Assembly: GCF_000483485.1 (NCBI RefSeq)
Contig: NZ_KI519609.1
Span: 1,579,460-1,643,459, forward strand
Reading direction: 5' to 3'
DNA length: 64,000 nt
Source of the DNA: Thiomicrorhabdus chilensis DSM 12352
GTDB taxonomy: Bacteria > Pseudomonadota > Gammaproteobacteria > Thiomicrospirales > Thiomicrospiraceae
This document shows, piece after piece, positions 29,855 through 39,760 of this stretch. The notes under the pieces are model-generated. The model ran no database searches, was not told the DNA's origin, and saw only the letters and a list, made by a program, of their open reading frames with translations. The position numbers were made by a program, and so were the translations under genes. How positions within the stretch are numbered: the stretch's first letter is position 1; each line of letters begins with the position of its first letter.

Positions 29855-30056
29855 TTGTACAATTTTAAGTAAAGGGATGGCATTAGATTTAAGCGATAAC
29901 AGGCTTTTAAACAGGCCTGCCCTCTTTAGGCAGTCACCCCCCACCTTCAAAATGGGATTTCCTTATCTAAAAACGCTTTAAATCTCGCTGATTGCAATTA
30001 AAATCAAGGCCGTAGAATGTTAAAATAAGCATTAAATCAAACAATTAGGAAACAAT

Positions 30057-30632
30057 ATGGCCGTTTTAGTGGAAGGGTATTCTGTCATTATCAATAAAGC
30101 GCGTGCGCTTGAAAATCAGGAGGCGTTGAATGCCTTGGCAGCGGTGGAGGAAACGTTGCACCCAATGGCGGTCTGTTCAGATGAACATCTGCTTAGAGTC
30201 GGCTTCATGACACTGGTACAAGCCAATGAGTTTTTGGACGCACTTGAAAAAGCTGGCTTACAATACAAGGCGATTGAAAGCGGCACTGAAACCGCTCAAG
30301 ATGTGGTGAAGCTCACCCAGTTTGGTGAATTGGAAGTGCCTTGCCCATGGCTGACCGTCAAGTTTACAAAATTAAAAGACGACACTTTGATCTGCCTGGC
30401 TTCACTAAAATCAGAACAGCAGACCAAATCGGTGGCGCTTCCTAAACACTGGTCTCTGGACATTTCAATACTCAAGCGTTTTCATGATGAACGCACGCAT
30501 TATATGCAGGAAACTTACGAGCACTTGCGCAGCGAACCCATGCAAGACATCTACTGGGATAAACAAAACCAGAAAGAAATTCGACTGTTGAAATTGAAAA
30601 TGAGCAGCACTCCTAAAGAACAACTGCAATAG
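30057..30632 (+). CDS. Hypothetical protein
   Basis: A 191-residue soluble protein with no signal peptide or membrane helix, starting MAVLVEGYSVIINKARALENQ. AGGAAACAAT precedes the ATG, and a strong terminator follows. I do not recognise the family. The sequence alternates short helical and extended stretches and has a helical, charged C-terminus. It lies between the photolyase operon and the RuBisCO region, with no obvious partner. Confidence 0.75.
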   Translation: MAVLVEGYSVIINKARALENQEALNALAAVEETLHPMAVCSDEHLLRVGFMTLVQANEFLDALEKAGLQYKAIESGTETAQDVVKLTQFGELEVPCPWLTVKFTKLKDDTLICLASLKSEQQTKSVALPKHWSLDISILKRFHDERTHYMQETYEHLRSEPMQDIYWDKQNQKEIRLLKLKMSSTPKEQLQ

Positions 30633-30662
30633 AGCGTTTTCATTTTTCAAAACCAACTTATA

Positions 30663-30700
30663 AAAACGCAAAAGCCACCTTATGGTGGCTTTTGCGTTTT
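30663..30700. terminator. Strong bidirectional terminator
   Basis: A perfect stem of 15 bp or more (AACGCAAAAGCCACC and its complement) with a TTAT loop lies between the convergent stops at 30632 and 30745, with A and T flanks on both sides. Confidence 0.9.
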
Positions 30701-30744
30701 GCTTTGAATAAAAATAAACGCGATGTAGATCAAGCGCTATTTCA

Positions 30745-31278
30745 TCATTCCATGGCACTGAAACGGCATACGTTCACACTGATATAGTCATCATAAGCAC
30801 TACCGGATTGAACCCAATTCTTTACCTTATTGCTCACCGCTTGCGGCAACATCTTCTCCGCTAAGGTTAGATGAAACCCATACTTAAACCTTGGGCTGTC
30901 ACTGCCTTCAACCACCACCTTGCCATTATCCACAAAGACTTTAAGTTCTGCTTGTTTTCCAGGCATGGAAATGAACTTCTCTTCGCCGTGTTCACGAATT
31001 AAATCGTTCACGGAGCGATTGAAAAATTCTTTACTCATGGGATTGAATTGATAATACTCTTGAAGCATTCCTTGCGCACTGGCTATCAAATGAGCCTTCA
31101 AATCGGCGGCATTTTCAAACTGTTCTTCGCCCAATTCATAAATCACGTACGCATCTTCAGCCCGGCCTACAGTCAGGCCCTTATCCTGAAATACCACCAA
31201 TCCGGCACCTTCGAGAATGGCTTGAAGCGTATCGTCTGATAAAGCGTTTAAGGCTTCAATAAATTGTTCTGTGTTCAT
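30745..31278 (-). CDS. Hypothetical protein
   Basis: A 177-residue soluble protein beginning MNTEQFIEALNALSDDTLQ. An ATG seven codons upstream is open, but AGGAAAAACA is placed for this start. It looks mixed alpha/beta and has no motif that I can name. It lies behind cbbO on the same strand, 142 bp past that operon's start-distal end, and may or may not belong to the RuBisCO operon. Confidence 0.7.
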   Translation of the reverse strand: MNTEQFIEALNALSDDTLQAILEGAGLVVFQDKGLTVGRAEDAYVIYELGEEQFENAADLKAHLIASAQGMLQEYYQFNPMSKEFFNRSVNDLIREHGEEKFISMPGKQAELKVFVDNGKVVVEGSDSPRFKYGFHLTLAEKMLPQAVSNKVKNWVQSGSAYDDYISVNVCRFSAME

Positions 31279-31419
31279 TGTTTTTCCTGTTAAATTCAAA
31301 CGGCCAATCTAAAACGGCACTAAGAATCGATGTTTTGAAATGCATTATAAAAAATCCCCGGACAGATATCATAACCTGACCGGGGATTATTGAGTGAAAC
31401 GGCTTGTAACGTAAAGTCG

Positions 31420-33753
31420 TTATGTCGTCAGGTTTGCGAACAATGTCGGCAACTTTTCAGGCAAACGCATGACATCGTCAACGATCGCATAACGGTTCTG
31501 ACCGAAAATCTGCTGCACATATTTATCGGCATACTGGTCGATTGTCAGACAGTAGGAGTAAACCCCTTTAGTCTGCAACTCTTCCACCGCTTTTTTCGCA
31601 TCCTGCTTAAGATACTGACCATCTTTCTCGTCAATATCAGCCGGTTCGCCATCGGTAATCACCAACAACAGTTTCTGTTTACTGGATTGTTTCTCCAAAT
31701 AAGAACCCGCATGACGCATGGCCGCTCCCATTCGGGTCGACAAGCCACCTTGCATTCCGGCCAACTTGGCATGCACATCGGCATCAAACGGTTCTTCAAA
31801 CTGTTTGAAACGCACATACTGCACATCATGTCGCCCATCGGAAGAGAAGCCGTGAACCGCAAATTGGTCACCAATTCCGTTAATGGCATGTGAAACCAAA
31901 ATGGCCGCTTCCTGGGTGACTTCCAAGATCGTCTTATCGGCACCGGTCACCATTTCATTGGTCGATTCCGACAAATCCAGAAGAATAACCACCGACACTT
32001 CACGCGAACGAATGACATTTTTCATGGTGATACGTGGATCCGGCTCTTGCCCCATGCGAATCGAGGTAATGGCTTCGACACAGGCGTTCAAATCCAATTC
32101 ATCCCCGTCTTCAATGCGGCGAATACGCTGCAAGCCCACGGCTTGAAGTTTATCAACGATTTGCTTGATACGGTGTGCAATGCCTTTATTGGCATCCAAA
32201 ATCCGATCATACAGTTCCGGATCGCCCTTCTTGGCACGATGCTCGTATAAAGTCACCCAGTTCGGGCGGTTCAACTGTACACGGTAATCCCACTCGTGAT
32301 AATGGTGTGGATCGGAAATTGGTTCCACCCCTTCCATTTCGTTATAGGAAATACCGTTATCTTCATATGGGAAAAACTCGGAACCCAGAACCCACACTTC
32401 ATCATGATCGACATCCAACAGTTCGGAATCGATCTCATTGATCATCTCCATGACCGAGACGTGCTTGCGTACGGTTTCTTTATAACCGCTTCCGCCGCCT
32501 TCCATCTCCGACCACTCTTCGCTGGCCCAAACCAGACGGTTGTCATCGCGATAGGCAAAACGTAAACGACTGATGTCCGTCAACGACTCCCACTTGGTGG
32601 TCGCCTGGTTCAGTACATTGTAAAGCAAGATACCCACATCCCAAGACCACTTTTCATTGTCCAGGTTGTCTTCAATCTGCTCGTGGAAACGCTCGGCCAC
32701 CACCTGCATCTGAGTGTCTTCAAGCGTATAATCCTTATCCATCAGCGCTAACGCCAACTGCTCCAGACGGGCGGCCGTAGAACGCGGATCCAATTCGCTC
32801 TCTTCCATACTGGCGCGAATCACCTTCATCCACAGGTTTTTCAACCCAGGGAAGTGTTTGATGGCGTTGTATTCAACGCGCGCATCTTCAATCAACTCGA
32901 TGAAAAACATCTGCTGCGGATTGAGCTGCTCCATTGAAATAGCCTCTTTAGTATAAGCGATATGCGAGGCCAAATGAGCCGCCATGGCACGATACAGATC
33001 CACACCTTTGATGTCGCCCAAATCGTTCAAGGCATCCGGCAGGTGCAAAGCCATTTTCTCAAAATAAGGCTTAAAATCTTCAAAGTCGGCGGCTGCTGGA
33101 CGAATGAAGAAATCGCGCGCCCAAAAAGCACGCAAATAGAAATTGATGGAACGGTGATGATCAATGAACAACGAGCCTTTACGCTGCTGCTGGAAAACCG
33201 CTTTGGAATCTTCCGAAATCAGGCCGAAATAGTCCATCTGAGCTTTGAAGTTACGGGCATGAGCCTGCGCACCCCACTGAGCCCAGCGACGCAAACCGGA
33301 GACGGTCAATTTGGACATCAAGTCATCGATCAGATTCAACATCGGTCTCAAGCCACGCGGGGTTTTAGATCCGATTTGATAAATCAACGCCAAATATTGT
33401 CTGAGAAGGTCGATGTCACCGGTTCTTTCCGCCACTAACGGCAGTGAATCCAAAACCAGGGAAACCACTTCACCGGAGGTCACCGATGATAGTTTCATGA
33501 CGGTTTCCAGAATATCATCCAGAATCTCGTCTTCGACCTTAGCGATGACCTGCGGAACCGCTTCAAGGTAACTGACCACCACTTGCTGGCCTTTACCTAA
33601 ATACGCAATCCCCTGAGCATTCTGCAACCAGGTCTCACGAGAAGCCTCATTCATGTAATGTGAGGCTTCCTGAATCAGAGAATCGAGCATTTCCTCAAGC
33701 TGGGGAACACTTTCGATTAACGATTCTTTGACTTCTACAATATCAAAACTCAT
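31420..33753 (-). CDS. cbbO: RuBisCO activase subunit CbbO (VWA domain)
   Basis: Partner of CbbQ in the CbbQO activase, which removes inhibitory sugar phosphates from RuBisCO. The 777-residue protein has a long helical N-terminal region and a C-terminal von Willebrand A domain from about residue 583 with the metal site DLSES, the Thr in STRMG and the Asp in ITDGEPAD. It lies 90 bp downstream of cbbQ on the same strand. Length and order match CbbO of other form IA operons. Confidence 0.95.
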   Translation of the reverse strand: MSFDIVEVKESLIESVPQLEEMLDSLIQEASHYMNEASRETWLQNAQGIAYLGKGQQVVVSYLEAVPQVIAKVEDEILDDILETVMKLSSVTSGEVVSLVLDSLPLVAERTGDIDLLRQYLALIYQIGSKTPRGLRPMLNLIDDLMSKLTVSGLRRWAQWGAQAHARNFKAQMDYFGLISEDSKAVFQQQRKGSLFIDHHRSINFYLRAFWARDFFIRPAAADFEDFKPYFEKMALHLPDALNDLGDIKGVDLYRAMAAHLASHIAYTKEAISMEQLNPQQMFFIELIEDARVEYNAIKHFPGLKNLWMKVIRASMEESELDPRSTAARLEQLALALMDKDYTLEDTQMQVVAERFHEQIEDNLDNEKWSWDVGILLYNVLNQATTKWESLTDISRLRFAYRDDNRLVWASEEWSEMEGGGSGYKETVRKHVSVMEMINEIDSELLDVDHDEVWVLGSEFFPYEDNGISYNEMEGVEPISDPHHYHEWDYRVQLNRPNWVTLYEHRAKKGDPELYDRILDANKGIAHRIKQIVDKLQAVGLQRIRRIEDGDELDLNACVEAITSIRMGQEPDPRITMKNVIRSREVSVVILLDLSESTNEMVTGADKTILEVTQEAAILVSHAINGIGDQFAVHGFSSDGRHDVQYVRFKQFEEPFDADVHAKLAGMQGGLSTRMGAAMRHAGSYLEKQSSKQKLLLVITDGEPADIDEKDGQYLKQDAKKAVEELQTKGVYSYCLTIDQYADKYVQQIFGQNRYAIVDDVMRLPEKLPTLFANLTT

Positions 33754-33843
33754 AGTTCTTTCTCACATTGATTAGCAATAATTCACGCGACCAACGCCAA
33801 CCGGAATCGCAACAGGATACCGACTTGGCGGGCTGGAGGATTA

Positions 33844-34662
33844 TTACTCGAAGAAAGTATCCACAGTCGTCAACAGAGTATCCAAGATATCGTCATCATC
33901 CGTAAGCGGAGTGATCAACGCCATCGTACAAGCTTTCTTAGGATCAACCCCTTTGTTGATCAACTGCGCTGCGTAAACCAATAGACGGGTTGAAATCCCT
34001 TCATCCAGACCGTGACCTTTCAAGTTACGCGAACGCTGTGCGATCTGCACCAATTTCTCGGCCGTAGCCAAATCGATTCCCGCTTCTTTGGCGACGATAT
34101 CGGCTTCGATTGACTCTTCAGGATAATCGAACTTGAATCCACCAAAGCGCTGTTTGGTCGATTGCTTCAAGTCTTTCATCATGGACTGGTAGCCTGGGTT
34201 GTATGAAATCACCAACTGGAAATCAGGGTGCGCTTCAACCAATTCACCTTTCTTATCCAAAGGCAATACACGACGGTGATCCGTTAGCGGGTGGATAACA
34301 ACCGTTGTATCTTGACGTGCTTCAACCACCTCATCCAAATAACAGATGGCACCGATACGTGCGGCCACAGTCAAAGGCCCATCCTGCCAGCGGGTTCCGT
34401 TGATATCGATCAGGTAGCGCCCCACCAAATCCGATGCTGTCATATCTTCGTTACAGGCAACGGTGATCAGCGGTTTACCAAGCTTCCATGCCATGTACTC
34501 TACAAAACGCGATTTACCACATCCTGTCGGCCCTTTAAGCATGATTGGCATACGTGAATCATAACCCGATTCAAATAGTTCAATCTCATCCGCTACAGGA
34601 CGGTAAAAAGGTTCATCTTTAATAACATATTGTTGTGGATCAATAGCGTTGATTTCAGACAT
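33844..34662 (-). CDS. cbbQ: RuBisCO activase motor CbbQ (MoxR-type AAA+)
   Basis: Hexameric AAA+ ATPase that, with CbbO, remodels RuBisCO. The 272-residue protein has Walker A GPTGCGKS at 44-51, Walker B ICYLDEVVEA near 110 and the MoxR-like sensor stretch LVISYNPGYQ. It is separated from cbbS by about 300 bp holding a terminator-like hairpin, so expression may be lower than that of cbbLS. Confidence 0.96.
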   Translation of the reverse strand: MSEINAIDPQQYVIKDEPFYRPVADEIELFESGYDSRMPIMLKGPTGCGKSRFVEYMAWKLGKPLITVACNEDMTASDLVGRYLIDINGTRWQDGPLTVAARIGAICYLDEVVEARQDTTVVIHPLTDHRRVLPLDKKGELVEAHPDFQLVISYNPGYQSMMKDLKQSTKQRFGGFKFDYPEESIEADIVAKEAGIDLATAEKLVQIAQRSRNLKGHGLDEGISTRLLVYAAQLINKGVDPKKACTMALITPLTDDDDILDTLLTTVDTFFE

Positions 34663-34740
34663 CAGACTTCTCCATTTATCAAATCACTTAGATTTACCGA
34701 CTCCGACACTCAGGTCAAATCAGCAAGTCTAAATAGTTGA

Positions 34741-34780
34741 GTAGAAAAAAGGCCAATCGGTTTCGGGGCCGATTGACCGT
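34741..34780 (-). terminator. Intrinsic terminator between cbbS and cbbQ
   Basis: On the minus strand a 10-bp stem (GGTCAATCGG / CCGATTGGCC, one G-U pair) is followed by TTTTTT, about 80 bp before cbbQ. A second stem (TTTATCCG / CGGATAAA, 34782-34818) lies just upstream. Some read-through would set the cbbLS to cbbQO ratio. Confidence 0.75.
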
Positions 34781-34930
34781 TTTTATCCGAACAGGAGGTA
34801 AGAGTCTGTCCGGATAAACCGGCTTAAAACAAGGGGAAGCCCAATGGCACCCTCATTTAATAAATTCTGTGGGTTGCATGGCCGGTTATCAAACCGCCAC
34901 ACAACCAGATAGTAAACTTTCTTAGAAAGC

Positions 34931-34950
34931 CCAGGCCTTATTCAGGCCTG
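34931..34950 (-). terminator. CAGGCCTG-based hairpin 20 bp past the cbbS stop
   Basis: CAGGCCT and AGGCCTG pair across TATTC directly after cbbS. There is no good T run. It is one of several gene-end hairpins formed by the dispersed octamer, and may act as a 3' stabiliser of the cbbLS mRNA. Confidence 0.5.
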
Positions 34951-34968
34951 AAGCTTGCAAGAAATCTC

Positions 34969-35322
34969 TTACATATCACCACGCTTGATCAGCATGTTTG
35001 CACCTTGAGACTGTGCATAGTTATCATAACCAATCAAACGAACGTGGTTGTTTGGGTTGGCTTTGATACAAGCGTTTACTTCGTCAATAACCGCATCTGC
35101 AGAAGTTTCACCAAACATTGGCAGCTTCCACATATACCAGAAGTAATCGAATGCACGCTCTGGCTCAGAGTGTTCAATCGCCGGGTTCCAACCCTGGTCA
35201 ATGATGTACTGAACTTGCGCCTTGATTTGATCTTCAGTCATTTTTGGAAGGTAAGAGAACGTCTCTGCCTTACGTGACTTAGGATCTGAAATACGTGATG
35301 GGTAATCTTGTACTTGACTCAT
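34969..35322 (-). CDS. cbbS: RuBisCO small subunit, form IA
   Basis: Small subunit of the L8S8 enzyme. The 117-residue protein has the form I signature [21 protein letters not shown] (read in parts), [12 protein letters not shown] and [10 protein letters not shown] strong AAGGAGA ribosome site precedes the ATG. It lies 23 bp past cbbL. Confidence 0.98.
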   Translation of the reverse strand: MSQVQDYPSRISDPKSRKAETFSYLPKMTEDQIKAQVQYIIDQGWNPAIEHSEPERAFDYFWYMWKLPMFGETSADAVIDEVNACIKANPNNHVRLIGYDNYAQSQGANMLIKRGDM

Positions 35323-35345
35323 TATTTATCTCCTTAATTCATCAA

Positions 35346-36764
35346 TTACTTATGCTTAACGTCAAGCTTATCTACAGTATCGAATTCGAACTTGATTTCT
35401 TTCCAAGTTTCCATAGCGATCTTAAGCTCTGGGCTGTGTTTAGCCGCTTCTGTCAGCACTTCTTTACCAACTTTCTCTACTTCTTTACCTTCGTTACGTG
35501 CTTGTACACACGCTTCCAAAGCAACACGGTTAGCCGCGGCACCCGCTGCGTTACCCCATGGGTGACCTAGCGTACCACCACCGAACTGAAGAACAGAATC
35601 ATCACCAAAGATAGAGACAAGAGCAGGCATGTGCCATACGTGGATACCACCAGAAGCAACTGGGATAACACCAGGCATTGCGCCGAAGTCTTGGTCGAAC
35701 ATGATGCCGCGTCCACGATCTTCTGCGATGAAGCTGTCACGCATAAGGTCGATCCAACCTAGCGTTGCATCACGGTCACCTTCCAGCTTACCAACAACGG
35801 TACCAGAGTGTAGGTGATCACCACCAGATAGACGTAGAGCCTTAGCCAGTACGCGGAAGTGGATACCGTGATGAGGGTTACGGTCAATTACACCGTGCAT
35901 TGCGCGGTGGATGTGCAACAACAGACCGTTCTTACGACAGTAGTTAGCCAAACCAGTGTTAGCGGTGAAACCACCTGTTAGGAAGTCGTGCATGATGATC
36001 GGAGTACCGATCTCTTTAGCGAATTCCGCACGCTCGTACATTTCTTCTGGAGTACCAGCAGTCACGTTTAGGTAGTGACCTTTACGCTCACCGGTTTCAG
36101 CTTGTGCTTTTTCGATTGCATCCTGACAGAATAGGAAACGGTCTCTCCAGCGCATGAACGGCTGAGAAGTAACGTTTTCATCATCCTTAGTGAAGTCAAG
36201 ACCACCACGAAGACATTCATATACTGCACGACCGTAGTTCTTAGCAGATAGACCTAGCTTAGGCTTGATAGTACAACCTAGCATTGGACGACCGTACTTA
36301 TCCATTTTGTCACGCTCAACCTGAATACCGTGTGGAGGCCCACCACAAGTCATAACGTAAGCAAGTGGGAAACGGATATCTTCAAGACGACAAGAACGTA
36401 ATGCCTTGAACCCGAATACGTTACCAACCAATGAAGTCATAACCGATACAACCGAACCTTCTTCGAATAGGTCGATTGGGTATGCGATGAACGCGTAGAA
36501 TGCGTTGTCGTCACCAGGAACGTCTTCAATTCTGTACGCACGACCTTTATAATAATCAAGGTCTGTCAACAAGTCAGTCCATACAGTTGTCCAAGTACCT
36601 GTTGAAGATTCAGCTGCTACCGCCGCTGCGATCTCTTCACGAGGAACACCTTCCTGTGGAACTACTTTAAAACATGCCAAAAAGTCTGAATCTTTAGGCT
36701 CGTATTCTGGCATCCAATAAGTTTCGCGGTATTCTTTAACACCGGCATTATAAGTCTTAGCCAT
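35346..36764 (-). CDS. cbbL: RuBisCO large subunit, form IA
   Basis: Catalyses carboxylation (and oxygenation) of ribulose bisphosphate. The 472-residue protein has the TIKPKLGLS motif, the carbamylated lysine in [12 protein letters not shown], and [15 protein letters not shown]. Codon use differs from its neighbours in showing few rare codons, as expected of a highly expressed gene. An AGAGG ribosome site precedes [17 protein letters not shown]. No carboxysome genes follow; cbbQO instead lies downstream. Confidence 0.99.
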   Translation of the reverse strand: MAKTYNAGVKEYRETYWMPEYEPKDSDFLACFKVVPQEGVPREEIAAAVAAESSTGTWTTVWTDLLTDLDYYKGRAYRIEDVPGDDNAFYAFIAYPIDLFEEGSVVSVMTSLVGNVFGFKALRSCRLEDIRFPLAYVMTCGGPPHGIQVERDKMDKYGRPMLGCTIKPKLGLSAKNYGRAVYECLRGGLDFTKDDENVTSQPFMRWRDRFLFCQDAIEKAQAETGERKGHYLNVTAGTPEEMYERAEFAKEIGTPIIMHDFLTGGFTANTGLANYCRKNGLLLHIHRAMHGVIDRNPHHGIHFRVLAKALRLSGGDHLHSGTVVGKLEGDRDATLGWIDLMRDSFIAEDRGRGIMFDQDFGAMPGVIPVASGGIHVWHMPALVSIFGDDSVLQFGGGTLGHPWGNAAGAAANRVALEACVQARNEGKEVEKVGKEVLTEAAKHSPELKIAMETWKEIKFEFDTVDKLDVKHK

Positions 36765-36883
36765 CTTTTACCTCTTTGTATTTTGATAGTAAAAATGAGT
36801 CTGAACGTGCAAGTGTTTTTTCACACTCTGCTTGTTTCAGTGGTGAGTATCTTAGTTAAAAAAAAACATTTGCATACTGAGTG

Positions 36884-36907
36884 TTTGTTATAAAATTCAT
36901 AAACAAA
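36884..36907. promoter_or_regulatory. Candidate CbbR operator
   Basis: In the 211-bp gap between divergent cbbL and cbbR, TTTGTTAT and ATAAACAAA form a near-perfect inverted repeat. It contains a LysR-type T-N11-A core. The position, about 120 bp upstream of cbbL and 70 bp upstream of cbbR, is usual for a CbbR site. The assignment rests on position and symmetry only. Confidence 0.35.
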
Positions 36908-36975
36908 TGTATATGCATCCTGTTTTTTTGGGATACAAACATCACACAATTACCAACCAAAATAAGTGGACAACC

Positions 36976-37905
36976 ATGACACCAAACCTCCACATCACAT
37001 CACAACAAATTCGTATTTTTGAAGCTGTTGCGCGCAATCTAAGTTATACAAAAGCGGCTGAAGAACTAGGACTTTCCCAACCGGCGGTTTCTATTCAAAT
37101 GAAACGCCTAGAAGAAAATAACGACGTAAAATTTATTGAAGTTATTGGAAAAAAGCTCTATTTGACGCGTCCAGGCGAACGCATGCTAAAAAGTTGTCAA
37201 CGTATTTTGGACGAACTTCATGACCTCAACGGCCACATCAAATCGGCACAACAGAAAATTGAAGGTGAATTAAAAATCGCTGTGGTCACGCCGGCCAAAT
37301 ACTTTATGCCTTATATATTAAAAGCGTTCCTGAATCGCTACCCGGACGTTCGCCCCGCCATTACCGTCATCAATCGACGCCGAATTCTGGATGAGTTGAA
37401 ACAAAACCAGTACGACTTATCCATCATGGGGCGCGTACCCGAAGAACTCAAACTCGACTCCTTCCCTTTCTTTCAGAACGAACTGGTGGTCGCGGCCCCC
37501 GCCAAACATCGCCTCTCTAAAGAGAAACGCATTCCCATTTCCGAAATTGCGACCGAACGTTTCCTGATGCGCGAAAAAGGCTCGGGAATTCGCATGTCGG
37601 TGGAAGACCGTTTTGCTGAAAACGGGATTATCATTGAGCCCTACATGGAACTCGGCAGCACCGAATCGATCAAACAGGCGGTGATGGCAGGGCTGGGCAT
37701 ATCGGTTTTGCCTAAACAGGCGATTCGAATTGAGGCCAAACACGGCCATCTAGATATTCTGGATGTGGAAGGCTTTCCGGTCATTCGTGATTGGTATGTG
37801 GCCAAAATGAAAGATAAGAACCTGCACCCTGCGGCGCAAGCGTTTGTCGATTTTCTCAACAGCATCGACATTGAACGTTTATTGGCGATGTCCGATACCC
37901 GTTAA
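36976..37905 (+). CDS. cbbR: LysR-type regulator CbbR
   Basis: Activator of the RuBisCO operon. The 309-residue protein has the N-terminal helix-turn-helix (TSQQIRIFEAVARNLSYTKA, AAEELGLSQPAVSIQMKRLEE, in parts) and a LysR substrate domain. The frame is open 23 codons upstream, but this ATG matches the family start and has GTGGA ahead. It is divergent from cbbL, the canonical arrangement. Confidence 0.92.
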   Translation: MTPNLHITSQQIRIFEAVARNLSYTKAAEELGLSQPAVSIQMKRLEENNDVKFIEVIGKKLYLTRPGERMLKSCQRILDELHDLNGHIKSAQQKIEGELKIAVVTPAKYFMPYILKAFLNRYPDVRPAITVINRRRILDELKQNQYDLSIMGRVPEELKLDSFPFFQNELVVAAPAKHRLSKEKRIPISEIATERFLMREKGSGIRMSVEDRFAENGIIIEPYMELGSTESIKQAVMAGLGISVLPKQAIRIEAKHGHLDILDVEGFPVIRDWYVAKMKDKNLHPAAQAFVDFLNSIDIERLLAMSDTR

Positions 37906-38000
37906 AAACAGCTAAACTGGTTTTTTATCTATATAAAAGCCAATAAAGTCGCCTTAAAGCATTCGCTGATAAGCATTGATTAACACGGTTTCAAGAATGA

Positions 38001-38030
38001 GCAGGCCTGTCAGAAACCAACAGGCCTGCT
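38001..38030. terminator. Hairpin of paired CAGGCCTG motifs between cbbR and gdhA
   Basis: AGCAGGCCTGT and ACAGGCCTGCT pair perfectly across a 9-nt loop, between the convergent stops of cbbR and gdhA. It lies 8 bp past the gdhA stop. Together with the terminator at 19781 it shows the inverted-pair use of the motif. Confidence 0.7.
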
Positions 38031-38038
38031 TAAAATGA

Positions 38039-39316
38039 CTACTTGGATGAATTGAACAGTTTACTGTTGCCGCGTTGGTCAATCGCCCCCGCCAGACGCT
38101 CCACGCCGTGAATATAGGCGGCCGTCCTTAAAGAACATTGATAACGCTGAGCAAGATCAAAAATCAGGTTAGCCTCACGGCGCATGATCTTCTGGAGTTT
38201 TTCCACCACTTCTTTCTCTTCCCAATAAAAGCCCGCTTTATTCTGCACCCATTCGAAATAACTGACCGTCACCCCTCCCGAGTTCGCCAATACATCGGGA
38301 ATCACCGCAATACCATTGGATTCCAAAACTTCATCCGCTTGTGGCGTCACCGGTCCATTGGCGATCTCCAGCACCGTACCAGCCTGAATCTTATCGGCAT
38401 TCAACTGGGTAATCTGGTTTTCCATCGCGGCCAATACCAACACATCCACATCCAATGTCAGCAGCTCTTCATTGGTGATGGTTTGATAATCCAATGGATT
38501 GCAAACCGACCCTTCACAATACACCGAAGCCAGTTCACTGTTTTCGGTTTTATAACGAAACACGTCTTTGACATTTAACCCCTTGGGGTCATAGATCGCG
38601 CCTTGGGAATCCGAGACGGCCACAACACGATAACCCAAAGTCTGTGCCAGACGAGCAAAATGATAACCTGCATTACCGAACCCCTGAATCGCAACGGTCT
38701 TTTGACTGACTTCCCAGCCTCTGTGACGTGCGTATTCATTCAATACAAACAACGCCCCCTGGCCGGTTGCGCACTCGCGCCCCTGAGACCCGTTGAGATG
38801 AAGGGGCTTACCGGTAATGATGCTGGGCTCCTGCCTGCGGGCAATCACCGAATACTCATCCGCCATCCACCCCATAATGGTCGAATTGGTGTAAACATCC
38901 GGTGCCGGCACGTCGCGATTCTCCCCCAAAACATCCGCAAACGCACGGATATAACCACGGGAAAGGCGTTCGACTTCAAGCAAAGAAAGTTCTTTCGGGT
39001 TTACCGTCACCCCACCTTTAGCTCCACCAAACGGCAAACCGGCCACCGCACATTTCACCGTCATCCAAAAACTTAGGGAGGTCACCTCATCGAGGTTCAC
39101 TTTAGGGTGATAACGAATCCCGCCTTTGGTCGGCCCGCGGGTATCGTCATATTGCACTCGATAACCGGTAAACACCCGCAAACTTCCATCGTCCATACGC
39201 ACCGGAATATTCGCTATAATCGACCGCTTGGGAACCGATAAACGGGAAATCACTTCTTCATTGATATCAATGTGGTTAAACACCGGCTCAAGGCGCTGCT
39301 TCGCTATCTCAAACAT
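38039..39316 (-). CDS. gdhA: Glutamate dehydrogenase (Glu/Leu/Phe/Val dehydrogenase family)
   Basis: Interconverts glutamate and 2-oxoglutarate plus ammonia. The 425-residue protein has GPTKGGIRYHP, the catalytic-lysine motif LPFGGAKGGVTVNP and the Rossmann region VAIQGFGNAGYHFARL. Length fits the hexameric small GDHs. The glycine pattern suggests NAD preference, but this is not certain. The gene is the last core gene before the AT-rich region. Confidence 0.93.
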   Translation of the reverse strand: MFEIAKQRLEPVFNHIDINEEVISRLSVPKRSIIANIPVRMDDGSLRVFTGYRVQYDDTRGPTKGGIRYHPKVNLDEVTSLSFWMTVKCAVAGLPFGGAKGGVTVNPKELSLLEVERLSRGYIRAFADVLGENRDVPAPDVYTNSTIMGWMADEYSVIARRQEPSIITGKPLHLNGSQGRECATGQGALFVLNEYARHRGWEVSQKTVAIQGFGNAGYHFARLAQTLGYRVVAVSDSQGAIYDPKGLNVKDVFRYKTENSELASVYCEGSVCNPLDYQTITNEELLTLDVDVLVLAAMENQITQLNADKIQAGTVLEIANGPVTPQADEVLESNGIAVIPDVLANSGGVTVSYFEWVQNKAGFYWEEKEVVEKLQKIMRREANLIFDLAQRYQCSLRTAAYIHGVERLAGAIDQRGNSKLFNSSK

Positions 39317-39384
39317 AAAACCAACCTAAGTAAAAAAACCAACTTGATTGTAACATGGATGAGAATATTGAAAATATCCCCCCC

Positions 39385-39660
39385 TCAACTATGGATAAAC
39401 TCCCCTTTGGCTAAGAAGTGTCGAGTAAACTGGTAGCGATTCAAATCATATTTTTCACACAACCCCTGAATTTCTTCAAACATATTATGATTAGTCCAAT
39501 AGGCTAAAGACATACTTAAACGACTTCCAGCTGGCAAAGCATCGTTAGAACAACAGATGGTAGATAATAGGTTTGCAACATTCCCGTCACTTTAACATTT
39601 TGATAAAACAGGTAAAATCAAAATCACGGACTCTACCGGATAAATTCATATCCACATAAT
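39385..39660 (-). pseudogene. Remnant of a reverse-transcriptase-like gene
   Basis: A 68-codon open stretch on the minus strand (39591-39385) contains NVANLLSTICCSNDALPAGS followed by RLSMSLAYWTN and MFEEI. This resembles the LLxxLCT...LPxGxxxS...A core around motif 4 of retron/Abi-type bacterial reverse transcriptases. The preceding bases in another frame (GRVRDFDFTCFIKML) continue the resemblance, implying a frameshift near 39592. The catalytic YxDD is absent and the rest is gone. Recognition is by eye, so the family call is tentative. Confidence 0.4.
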
Positions 39661-39760
39661 TCTTGCTGAGCTTTATTCAACGAGCCTAAAAACAACTCTT
39701 ATAGAACTATTCCAGCAGAAACTCTATAATGGCCGGAACTTATTTTATTGGAGTGCAGTC

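Noticed and set aside
29646-29855. A 69-codon ORF upstream of the DUF3429 gene
   Set aside because: It starts inside the promoter/operator, has no ribosome site and its Cys/Arg-rich sequence looks random.
36907-36975. Longer N-terminus of CbbR
   Set aside because: It would overlap the candidate operator, and the family begins at the helix-turn-helix close to the chosen ATG.
39317-39760. A CRISPR or repeat array in the gap between gdhA and the binding-protein gene
   Set aside because: There is no regular repeat-spacer structure here or anywhere in the window.
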